A DNA stretch of 64,000 nucleotides. It comes from JBFGCA01 sp041567315 (GTDB lineage Bacteria > Acidobacteriota > Thermoanaerobaculia > Multivoradales > JAHEKO01). The translations under genes and the position numbers were made by a program. The notes beneath the pieces are model-generated. The model saw only the letters and a program-made list of their open reading frames with translations, was not told the origin of the DNA and searched no databases. The stretch is from contig JBFGCA010000006.1 of assembly GCA_041567315.1 (NCBI GenBank), positions 7,922-71,921 of the forward strand. The letters are read 5' to 3'. This document shows, piece after piece, positions 29,860-40,023 of the stretch; positions within the stretch are counted from its first letter, which is position 1; every line of letters starts with the position of its first letter.

Positions 29860-31179
29860 GTGGCGACCGCCGGACAGCGCCTTCGGGAAGACGCCCGGGC
29901 CTGTCTGCGGGCGGCGATCGCGGCGGTCGAGCCCGAGGCGCTGGTGCGCCGGCACCTTCAGGCCGTCGGCTGGGATGAGGTGTCGGGCCGGGTGCGGGTG
30001 GCGGCGGTCGGCAAGGCCGCGGCGGCGATGGCAGCCGGGGCGCGGGCAGAGCTGGGTAGGGTGATCAGCAGCGGGGTGGTGCTGGCCCCGCGGGGCGCGG
30101 GCACCGTGCAGCCAGCGGGTGGCGATCCCTGGCAGGTCCTCGAGGGCGGCCACCCGGTGCCCGACGAGGGGAGCGTTGCCGGGGCGCGGGCGGTGCAGGA
30201 ACTGGCGGCCGCCAACGAGGCCGGCGACCTCTTGCTCTGCCTGCTCTCGGGCGGCGGCTCGGCCCTGATGACGCTGCCCGCCGAGGGCCTGTCGCTGGCC
30301 GACCTGCAGGCGACCACCGAGGCGCTCCTGGCCGCCGGCGCCGACATCGGCGAGCTCAACACGGTCCGCAAACACCTCGAAGTGCTCAAGGGTGGCGGTC
30401 TGGCTCGCCAGGCAGCGCCCGGCCGCGTCCTCGGCCTCGTGCTCTCCGACGTCGTGGGCGACCGCCTCGACGTCATCGCCTCGGGGCCGCTGTCACCCGA
30501 TCCCACCACCTACGCGGAGGCGATCGCCGTCCTCGAGCGGCGGGAGGTCTGGCCGTCCCTACCCGACGACGTGCGGCGCCATCTCCGCCGGGGCGAGCGG
30601 AGCGAGGCCCCCGAGACCGCAAAGCCCGGCGACCCCTGCTTCGAGCACGTCGAGGTGCGGGTCATCGGCAACAACCGCCTGGCCGCCGAGGCCGCCCTCG
30701 CCGAGGCCCGCCGCCGCGGCTACGCCACCCTCCTGCTCACCACCTTCCTGACCGGCGAAGCCCGCCAGGTCGGCGCCTGGCTGGCCGCGCTGGCCCGCGA
30801 AGTCCGTGCGAGCGGCCAGCCCTTGCCGGCGCCGGCCTGCCTGGTGACGGCCGGCGAGACCACCGTCACCGTCACCGGCCGCGGCCGCGGCGGCCGCAAC
30901 CAGGAGGTCGCCCTCGGTGCCGCGCTCGCCCTCGCCGGCTGCCTGGACGTCCTCGTCGCCTCCCTCGGCACCGACGGCGTCGACGGCCCCACCGGCGCCG
31001 CCGGCGCCCTGGCCGACGGCGAGACCCTCCACCGTGCCCGCTCCCTGGGCCTCGATGCCCGCCAGGCCCTCGCCGACAACGACAGCTACCCCTTCTTCGC
31101 CGCCCTCGACGACCTCATCCACACCGGCCCCACCGGAACCAACGTCATGGACCTTCAACTGACACTGATCGCCGAATGA
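29860..31179 (+). CDS. Glycerate 2-kinase (GckA/TtuD, MOFRL family)
   Basis: 439 residues. Phosphorylates D-glycerate to 2-phosphoglycerate. Family blocks are VAAVGKAAAAMA, EGGHPVPDEGSVAGARAV, LLSGGGSALM, NTVRKHLEVLKGGGLAR and the C-terminal MOFRL block (TVTGRGRGGRNQEVALG, SLGTDGVDGPTGAAG). The GTG start at 29860 has TAGGAGG 7 bases upstream. With the dehydrogenase before it, this completes a hydroxypyruvate to 2-phosphoglycerate route. Confidence 0.92.
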   Translation: MATAGQRLREDARACLRAAIAAVEPEALVRRHLQAVGWDEVSGRVRVAAVGKAAAAMAAGARAELGRVISSGVVLAPRGAGTVQPAGGDPWQVLEGGHPVPDEGSVAGARAVQELAAANEAGDLLLCLLSGGGSALMTLPAEGLSLADLQATTEALLAAGADIGELNTVRKHLEVLKGGGLARQAAPGRVLGLVLSDVVGDRLDVIASGPLSPDPTTYAEAIAVLERREVWPSLPDDVRRHLRRGERSEAPETAKPGDPCFEHVEVRVIGNNRLAAEAALAEARRRGYATLLLTTFLTGEARQVGAWLAALAREVRASGQPLPAPACLVTAGETTVTVTGRGRGGRNQEVALGAALALAGCLDVLVASLGTDGVDGPTGAAGALADGETLHRARSLGLDARQALADNDSYPFFAALDDLIHTGPTGTNVMDLQLTLIAE

Positions 31180-31218
31180 CGTTCAACTGTCTGAAGAGGC
31201 AATTTGGCAGGTACGTGT

Positions 31219-31387
31219 CTAGGAGCCCGTGGTGGAAGTCCGCCCGCCCGTCTGGCGGCGGGGCGGAGCCGTCTGCGGCGTTGCCGCTCCTCGACAACGG
31301 CCCGGCATTGCCTGCGTCGCGGCGCCTGGCATCCGGCCCCGCCGCGCTCGCCAGCCGACCCGACCGACTTCCACCACGGACTCCTAG
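31219..31387. mobile_element. 169-bp palindromic element, copy B (best preserved)
   Basis: The 22-base arms 31219-31240 and 31366-31387 are inverted repeats with one mismatch, and each begins with CTAG. Internal GC-rich arms (near 31248-31262 and 31337-31356) extend the palindrome, so nearly the whole element can fold as one long hairpin. It lies between convergent genes (glycerate kinase and an exported methyltransferase). Confidence 0.88.
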
Positions 31388-31415
31388 CCCACGGTGAGTC
31401 GAGGGTGCGCCGACC

Positions 31416-32048
31416 TCAGCGCTCGAAGAGCAGGCAGTAGCGCTCGGCGTCGCCGTTCCAGTCGTCGTGGCGGGCGACGAGCGTGAAGCCCGCCCCTTCC
31501 ATTTCGGCGATCAGGTCTTCGGGGCCGATGCCGTGGCCGCCGCGCTTTGGCACGTCCGGCAGCTCGCGCCAGTGCTTCTGGGGCACGATGTCGATGATCG
31601 CGATGCGGCCGCCGGGCCTGAGGGCCTCGCGGAGGCTGGCCCGCATGCTCTCGGGGTCGGTGAAGTGGTGGTAGACCATCCGCAGCAGCACGGCGTCGCA
31701 GCAGCCGGCCGGCAGGCCGGTGTTCTCCTGGTCGCCGAGTCGCACGTTCACCTGCGGCAGCTCCGAGGCCACCGCGCGCCGCAGCTTGCGGACCAGTTTC
31801 CGCTCCACCTCGGTGGCCCAGACCCGCCCCTCGGCCCCGACCCGCTGGGCCAGCTCGCGGGTCCACTCGCCGTCGCCGGCCCCCACGTCGGCGACGTGCA
31901 TTCCCTCCACGATCCCCAGGACCGCCGTGATCCTGTCGCCCTCATCCTCGGTGTCGCCGCGGGCCTGACCGCACCCGCTGACGAGCAGCGGTACCAGGAG
32001 CGCCAGCACCTGCAGGCGACGCGGGGCGGTCTGCGGGAGCGTGATCAT
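31416..32048 (-). CDS. Exported class I SAM-dependent methyltransferase-like lipoprotein
   Basis: 210 residues. The N-terminus is a lipoprotein signal with lipobox LLVSGC (cysteine at about residue 26), followed by a methyltransferase core: VADVGAGDGEWTREL (SAM motif I), ATEVERKLV, NVRLGDQENTGLP, AVLLRMVYHHFTDP and LRPGGRIAIIDIVP. SAM is cytoplasmic, so a periplasmic or membrane-anchored methyltransferase is unusual although such proteins occur in several phyla. The ATG is preceded by GGAGGGG, and a TAGGAT box lies at 32062-32067. Confidence 0.8.
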   Translation of the reverse strand: MITLPQTAPRRLQVLALLVPLLVSGCGQARGDTEDEGDRITAVLGIVEGMHVADVGAGDGEWTRELAQRVGAEGRVWATEVERKLVRKLRRAVASELPQVNVRLGDQENTGLPAGCCDAVLLRMVYHHFTDPESMRASLREALRPGGRIAIIDIVPQKHWRELPDVPKRGGHGIGPEDLIAEMEGAGFTLVARHDDWNGDAERYCLLFER

Positions 32049-32061
32049 CCCTACCCCTCCG

Positions 32062-32067
32062 ATCCTA
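32062..32067 (-). promoter_or_regulatory. -10 box of the exported methyltransferase gene
   Basis: TAGGAT on the minus strand, 13 bases before the ATG, overlapping the 3' end of the next gene upstream. It would give a very short leader that still includes the GGAGGGG site. Confidence 0.4.
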
Positions 32068-32322
32068 TGGCGTCGCTCGGGCGTCGTAAGGCTCGGCGTA
32101 GCTGACGAGGTCCCAGCGGTCGGCGTCGACGTCGTGGCGGACGACGTACTCGCCGCCGTCTTCGGCGCGGAGCTTGAAATAGCGGTGGTCGGGGGCCAGC
32201 CAGCGGTCGAGGACCTCGGCTACCTGGATCGTTCGTTTGCCGAGCGTGAAGCGCCGGGGCGTCTCTTCGCCGCGGTAGCCGGCGTAGCAGTCGACTCGGA
32301 GGACGGTGGGATCCGGGCTCAT
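32065..32322 (-). CDS. Conserved small protein, unknown function
   Basis: 85 residues, soluble, with an aromatic and charged core (CYAGYRGEETPRRFTLGKR, AEVLDRWLAPDHRYFKLRA). Small proteins of this kind occur in several deep-branching phyla, and I know of no function. The ATG at 32322 is divergent from the next small gene. It ends 16 bases before the methyltransferase start. Confidence 0.7.
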   Translation of the reverse strand: MSPDPTVLRVDCYAGYRGEETPRRFTLGKRTIQVAEVLDRWLAPDHRYFKLRAEDGGEYVVRHDVDADRWDLVSYAEPYDARATP

Positions 32323-32338
32323 GGGTCGGCCCCCCGGC

Positions 32339-32344
32339 TACGAT
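32339..32344 (+). promoter_or_regulatory. -10 box of the small zinc-ribbon-like gene
   Basis: TACGAT, followed after 13 bases by ATG 32358 (10 bases to the TTG at 32355). The reverse strand reads TATCGT and could serve the divergent gene. Confidence 0.35.
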
Positions 32345-32357
32345 ATCCTGCGCCTTG

Positions 32358-32624
32358 ATGGTCTTTCGTGCGCCGCGCCCGGCCCCCGTCAGCCGGATTT
32401 CGGAGGAGCGCCGGGGGCGGGTCGTGGGGCGGTTCTGCCTGGTCTGTGGCGGCGTCTACCCGCGGTACGGCGCGCGGCACGCCGGCAAGCCGATCTACGG
32501 CAAGGACCACGTGGCGGCCCCCTGCGCCCACGAGGGCGAGCCGTTCGAGGCCGGCGACGAATGGTGGGAGCCGGCGGTCGAGGTGCTGCCTGCGCCGCCC
32601 GCGCCGGCCGAAACGGCCTCGTGA
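32358..32624 (+). CDS. Small cysteine-containing protein, unknown function
   Basis: 88 residues. Cysteines in RFCLVCGGVYPRYG and a further HVAAPCAHEG suggest a small metal-binding fold. The C-terminus is low complexity (PAPPAPAETA). A TTG one codon earlier is an alternative start. I do not recognise the family. It is convergent with egtD. Confidence 0.55.
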   Translation: MVFRAPRPAPVSRISEERRGRVVGRFCLVCGGVYPRYGARHAGKPIYGKDHVAAPCAHEGEPFEAGDEWWEPAVEVLPAPPAPAETAS

Positions 32625-32651
32625 AGCGGGTGGGGCCGCGCCCGGCCGGCC

Positions 32652-33635
32652 TTACACCCGCGAGGCCAGCGCCAGCCCGAACCGCTGGCCGGGGTCGGTG
32701 AGCCAGTGGGCGAGGCGGAAGCCGCTGGCCGCCAGCATCGCGTCGACCTGTTGGCGGTCGTACTTGCAGGACAGCTCGGTCAAGATCGGCTCGCCGGCGG
32801 CCAGTTCGAGGTCGAGGTCGAGGGCGGTGAGGCGGACCCGCTGGCGGCGCTCCGCCACCAGCCAAATCTCGATCCGGCGCTCGTTGCGGTCGTAGCGGGC
32901 CTGATGACGGAAGGCGGCCGGGTCGAAGTCGGCGCTTGCCAGGCGGTTGACGACGCGCAGGATGTTGCGGTTGAACTCGGCGGTGACGCCGGCCGCGTCG
33001 TTGTAGGCCGCCTCGATCACCGCCGGGTCCTTGACCAGGTCGGCGCCCAGCAGGAAGAAGTCGCCGGCGGCCATCGGCCGGGCGATCTGGCGCAGGAGAG
33101 CCACCGCCGGATCGCGGGCGTAGTTGCCGACGGTGCTGCCCAGCAGGATGACCAGCCGCGGGTCGCCCGGCGGGATGTCGTCCAGGTGGCGGGTGAAGTC
33201 GGCCACCATCCCGTGGACCCGCAGCCCCGGGTACTCGCCGACCAGCTCGAGCGCCACCCGCCGCACCTCGGACTCGCTGACGTCGACCGGCACGTAGAGA
33301 CGCAGGCAACCGCGCCGCGCCATGGCGTCGAGCAGCAGACGGGTCTTGGTGGCCGCCCCGGAGCCCAGCTCGACCAGCTCCTCGGCCTCGGTGGCGGCGG
33401 CGATCTCGTCGGCGCTGTGCTCGAGCAGCGCCCGCTCGGCGCGGGTCAGGTAGTACTCGGGGAGCTCGGTGATGCGCTCGAACAGGGCCGAGCCGCGGCG
33501 GTCGTAGAAGTGCTTGGAGGGGATGCGGCGCGGGGAGGCGAGCAGCCCGGCGCGCAGCTCTTCGAGGTCGGTGGCGGCGTCGGAGGCCGCCGGCCGGACG
33601 TCGAGGAGGATCCGGTCGTCGAGGGTTTCGCGCAT
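32652..33635 (-). CDS. egtD: L-histidine N-alpha-methyltransferase
   Basis: Makes hercynine (trimethylhistidine), the first intermediate of ergothioneine. At 327 residues it matches the family (about 320). Blocks are SKHFYDRRGSALFERITELPEYY (here at about residues 40-62), ELGSGAATKTRLLLDA, YVPVDVSES, LLGSTVGNY and the histidine-binding AAYNDAAGVTAEFN. The partner genes egtB and egtC are not in the window, so the pathway may be dispersed or the organism may stop at hercynine. The start is ATG 33635, with a TACACT box 30 bases upstream. Confidence 0.9.
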   Translation of the reverse strand: MRETLDDRILLDVRPAASDAATDLEELRAGLLASPRRIPSKHFYDRRGSALFERITELPEYYLTRAERALLEHSADEIAAATEAEELVELGSGAATKTRLLLDAMARRGCLRLYVPVDVSESEVRRVALELVGEYPGLRVHGMVADFTRHLDDIPPGDPRLVILLGSTVGNYARDPAVALLRQIARPMAAGDFFLLGADLVKDPAVIEAAYNDAAGVTAEFNRNILRVVNRLASADFDPAAFRHQARYDRNERRIEIWLVAERRQRVRLTALDLDLELAAGEPILTELSCKYDRQQVDAMLAASGFRLAHWLTDPGQRFGLALASRV

Positions 33636-33664
33636 CGCGCCTGGCGGTGGGGTCAGAGCGGCGG

Positions 33665-33670
33665 AGTGTA
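33665..33670 (-). promoter_or_regulatory. -10 box of egtD
   Basis: TACACT on the minus strand, with a predicted leader of about 20 bases. It is back to back with the TACGAT box at 33708-33713 that faces the other way. Confidence 0.45.
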
Positions 33671-33707
33671 GCAGCCCGGCCGGATGGCGGCCGGCAGCCG
33701 GCCCCGC

Positions 33708-33713
33708 TACGAT
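33708..33713 (+). promoter_or_regulatory. -10 box of the hydrolase-OsmC fusion gene
   Basis: TACGAT, predicted start near 33720, with a leader of about 20 bases that includes GAGGAGG before ATG 33740. Confidence 0.45.
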
Positions 33714-33739
33714 GGGCGCCCGACGAGAGGAGGACCGCG

Positions 33740-35011
<1,272 letters not shown>

Positions 35012-35018
35012 TCGCGGC

Positions 35019-36308
35019 GTGGACGCCACCGTCACCGCCGGGCCGCGGATCCTCGAGCGCTCGCAGCACGCGGTCTCGCGCCGCAACATCGACGGCCAGG
35101 CGGTCAAGGTCCTCTACCGCCTCCACCACGCCGGCTTCAAGGCCTACCTGGTGGGCGGCGGGGTCCGCGACCTGATGCTGGAGCGCCAGCCCAAGGACTT
35201 CGACGTTTCGACCGACGCCCGGCCGCAGCAGATCCGCAAGCTGTTCCGCAACTCGCGGATCATCGGCCGCCGCTTCCGGCTCGCCCACGTCTATTTCAAG
35301 GGCGGCATCGTCGAGGTCTCGACCTTCCGGCGCGATCCCGACCCCGAGGCGCAGGCCAGCGCGCCCGACGAGCTGCTGATCACCGACGACAACGTCTACG
35401 GCACCCCCGAGGAGGACGCCTTCCGGCGCGACTTCACGATCAACGCGCTGTTCTACAACGTCGCCGACTTCTCGGTCATCGACTACGTGGGCGGGGTGGA
35501 CGACCTCGAGCAGAAGCTGATCCGCGCCATCGGCGACCCCGAGGTGCGTTTCCAGGAGGATCCGGTGCGGATGCTGCGGGCCTGCGAGCTGGCCGGCCGG
35601 CTGGAGTTCGGCATCGAGCCGGCCACCCGGGCGGCGCTCGAGCGCCACCGGCGGGAGGTCCGCAAGGCGGCGCCGGCGCGGCTCACCGAGGAGGTGATCG
35701 AGCTGCTGCGCTGCGGCCGCTCGGGGCCGGCCCTGCGCTGGATGGAGCGCACCGAGCTGCTCGCCGAGTTCCTGCCCGAGGGCGCGACGTTGCTGGCCGC
35801 CGGCGAGCGCGGTGCCCCGGAGCTGGAGCGGATGCTGCCGGCGCTCGACCGGCTGGTGGGGGAGGGGCGGACGCCCTCGGACGCCGCGCTGCTGGCCTCG
35901 CTGCTGCTGCCGGGCGTCCTGCTGGGGCGGCGCGAGCGCGAGCAGCGGAGCGGCCGGCCGCTGACCCGGACCGCGCTCGGGCGGCTGCTCGAGGAGACGC
36001 TGGCGCCGTTCCTCGAGCGGCTGCGGATCTCGCGGGCGCGCAGCGAGCAGATGCAGCGCGCGCTGGCCGTGTTCCTGGACCTGGGCGAGCCTTGGAAGAG
36101 CGATGGCCACAAGCTGCGGTTCGCCACCCGCCCGGGGTTCGACGACGCACTGACGCTGCTCGAGCTGCTGGTCGAAGCGACCGGCGAGGGTCAGGAGGCG
36201 CTCGAGGACTGGCGGCGGGTCCAGCAGCGGCGTCCGGCGGTCGCGGCGCGCGAGCCCCGAACGCGCCGGCGGCCCCGCCGCCGCCGCCGTCGCCGTCGCC
36301 GCCGCTGA
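35019..36308 (+). CDS. pcnB: PcnB-type poly(A) polymerase / CCA-adding nucleotidyltransferase family protein
   Basis: 429 residues. The head domain has YLVGGGVRDLMLERQPKDFDVSTDA (here at about residues 45-70), with the nucleotidyltransferase GG and DxD carboxylates. FRRDFTINALFYN and the RNA-binding DDLEQKLIRAIGDPEVRFQEDPVRMLRA region (about 160-187) follow. This pattern is the poly(A) polymerase I type, but CCA-adding enzymes are close and sequence alone does not decide. The tail is a run of arginines (last ten codons) likely to bind nucleic acid. The mRNA is probably leaderless. Confidence 0.85.
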   Translation: MDATVTAGPRILERSQHAVSRRNIDGQAVKVLYRLHHAGFKAYLVGGGVRDLMLERQPKDFDVSTDARPQQIRKLFRNSRIIGRRFRLAHVYFKGGIVEVSTFRRDPDPEAQASAPDELLITDDNVYGTPEEDAFRRDFTINALFYNVADFSVIDYVGGVDDLEQKLIRAIGDPEVRFQEDPVRMLRACELAGRLEFGIEPATRAALERHRREVRKAAPARLTEEVIELLRCGRSGPALRWMERTELLAEFLPEGATLLAAGERGAPELERMLPALDRLVGEGRTPSDAALLASLLLPGVLLGRREREQRSGRPLTRTALGRLLEETLAPFLERLRISRARSEQMQRALAVFLDLGEPWKSDGHKLRFATRPGFDDALTLLELLVEATGEGQEALEDWRRVQQRRPAVAAREPRTRRRPRRRRRRRRRR

Positions 36309-36345
36309 TCCCGCTCGACGGCGGCGCTCGGACTACCCCAAAGGG

Positions 36346-36376
36346 TTGGCTCCCGCCGCCGCAGTCGGTTTAAGAT
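36346..36376 (+). promoter_or_regulatory. Promoter of the sdh operon
   Basis: TTGGCT at 36346-36351 and TAAGAT at 36371-36376 are separated by 19 bases. The leader would run about 90 bases to the GTG of sdhC, which has AAAGGA 6 bases upstream. Confidence 0.45.
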
Positions 36377-36475
36377 CGCCGATGGGCCGCGCGGGGGTGG
36401 TCGTGGCCTGTCGGCCCTCCGGGCCGGTTCCGTCCCGGTCGTTGTGAAAAGCCGGTCGCTGCCAAAGGAACTGCG

Positions 36476-37162
36476 GTGGTTCGCTTGCTGAGCTTCTATC
36501 GCTCTGCCGTCGGCAAGAAGGCGCTGATGGCGGTGTCGGGCATCCTGTTGTTCGGCTTCGTGCTCGGCCACATGCTGGGCAACCTCAAGCTCTATCAGGG
36601 GGCCGACAAGCTCAACCACTACGCCGAGTGGCTGCGTGAGGCGGGCTCCCCGCTGCTGCCGCACGGCGGGCTGCTGTGGATCGCCCGGCTGGTGCTGCTG
36701 GTGGCGGTGGCGATCCACATCCTGGCGGCCTATCAGCTCACCATGCTGAGCCGCCGGGCGCGGCCCCGGGACTACGCCTCGCGCCAGGTGGTGCAGGCCA
36801 CCTACGCTTCGCGCACCATGCGCTGGGGCGGGGTGATCCTCGCCCTCTTCGTCCTCTACCACCTGGCCCACTTCACCTGGGGATGGGCCTGGGCGCACCC
36901 GGACTTCGTCCCCGGCGACGTCTACCACAACGTGGTGGCCGGCTTCCGGGTGTGGTGGGTGAGCGGCTTCTACGTCGTGGCGCAGGTGGCCCTGGGCTTC
37001 CATCTGTCGCACGGGCTGTGGAGCCTCTTCCAGTCGCTCGGTCTGCCGCCCGCCGCCGAGCCGCCCGACTGGCGCCGGCGCTTCGCGCGGGCGTTCGCGC
37101 TCCTCATCACCGCCGGCAACGTCTCGTTCCCGCTGGCGGTGCTCGGCGGACTGGTGAGGTAG
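36476..37162 (+). CDS. sdhC: Succinate dehydrogenase cytochrome b subunit (five-helix, Bacteroidetes type)
   Basis: 228 residues with five membrane spans, anchoring SdhAB and binding di-heme and quinone. Seen are FYRSAVGKKALMAVSG, GFVLGHMLGNLK with a heme histidine, HYAEWLRE, AIHILAAYQL, LYHLAHFT and GFHLSHGLWSLFQSLG, a set of histidines fitting two b-hemes. No separate sdhD is present, as expected for this type. Menaquinone as partner fits the mqnD gene. GTG start with AAAGGA upstream. Confidence 0.9.
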   Translation: MVRLLSFYRSAVGKKALMAVSGILLFGFVLGHMLGNLKLYQGADKLNHYAEWLREAGSPLLPHGGLLWIARLVLLVAVAIHILAAYQLTMLSRRARPRDYASRQVVQATYASRTMRWGGVILALFVLYHLAHFTWGWAWAHPDFVPGDVYHNVVAGFRVWWVSGFYVVAQVALGFHLSHGLWSLFQSLGLPPAAEPPDWRRRFARAFALLITAGNVSFPLAVLGGLVR

Positions 37163-37164
37163 GG

Positions 37165-39077
<1,913 letters not shown>

Positions 39078-39081
<4 letters not shown>

Positions 39082-39821
39082 AGCTGACCCTCCACGTCTG
39101 GCGGCAGCGCGGACCGCAGGCGGACGGCCGCTTCGAGACCTACCGGATGGACGACGCCAGCCCGGACATGTCGTTCCTGGAGATGCTCGACGTGCTCAAC
39201 GAGCGCCTGATCGAGCAGGGCACCGAGCCGATCGCCTTCGAGCACGACTGCCGCGAGGGGATCTGCGGCTCCTGCGGGATGATGATCAACGGCAAGGCGC
39301 ACGGCCCCGAGCCCGGCACCGCCACCTGCCAGCTCCACCTGCGCAAGTTTGCCGACGGTGCAGAGCTGCGGATCGAGCCCTGGCGCTCGGCGGCCTTTCC
39401 GGTGATCAAGGACCTGGTGGTCGAGCGCCAGCCGCTCGACGCCATCATCCAGGCCGGCGGCTTCATCTCGGTCAACACCGGCAGCGCGCCCGACGCCAAT
39501 CTGGTGCCGGTGCCCCGCGACACCGCCGAGCACGCCATGGACGCCGCCGCCTGCATCGGCTGCGGCGCCTGCGTCGCCCAGTGCCCCAACGGCGCCGCCC
39601 AGCTCTTCACCGCCGCCAAGGTCTCGCACCTCGCCCTGCTCCCCCAGGGCCAGCCCGAGCGCTACCGCCGGGTGCGCCGCATGGTCGAGACCATGGAGAA
39701 CTACTTCGGCTCCTGCACCAACTTCGCCGAGTGCGAAGCCGTCTGCCCCAAAGAGATCTCCATCGAGTTCATCGGCCGCCTGAATCGCGACTACCTGCGC
39801 TCGCTGCTCGTCGGCGAGTAG
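39078..39821 (+). CDS. sdhB: Succinate dehydrogenase iron-sulfur subunit
   Basis: 247 residues with three clusters: [2Fe-2S] at CREGICGSCGMMINGKAHGP with a later cysteine, [4Fe-4S] at CIGCGACVAQCPNGA, and [3Fe-4S] at SCTNFAECEAVCPKE. It links the flavin of SdhA to SdhC. It overlaps sdhA by four bases and ends the operon. Confidence 0.96.
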
Positions 39822-39857
39822 CGCGCGCGGCTCGGGCAGGGTCGGCCCGGGGCGGCC

Positions 39858-40012
39858 TCGGGTGGGCCTACGCGGAGGTCAACGGCCTCGACGAGATCCT
39901 CTCCGAGGACTTCGAGCACGGGCGCCACTACGGCACGGTGCGCGCCCGCGACCCCTTCCTGGCCGCCGCCGACGCGGTCCACGAGCTGCCGCCGCTCTAC
40001 GACCCGACCTGA
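39858..40012 (+). pseudogene. Remnant of a PIN-domain (VapC-like) toxin gene
   Basis: About 50 codons without a credible start. The peptide ILSEDFEHGRHYGTVRARDP is like the C-terminal end of PIN-domain ribonucleases, whose consensus has LSEDL-HG-R-GG--I-NPF, and includes one of the catalytic acidic residues. The N-terminal two thirds of the domain and any antitoxin gene are missing. It lies between sdhB and the C25 peptidase gene. Confidence 0.5.
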
Positions 40013-40023
40013 GAACCGAGCTG

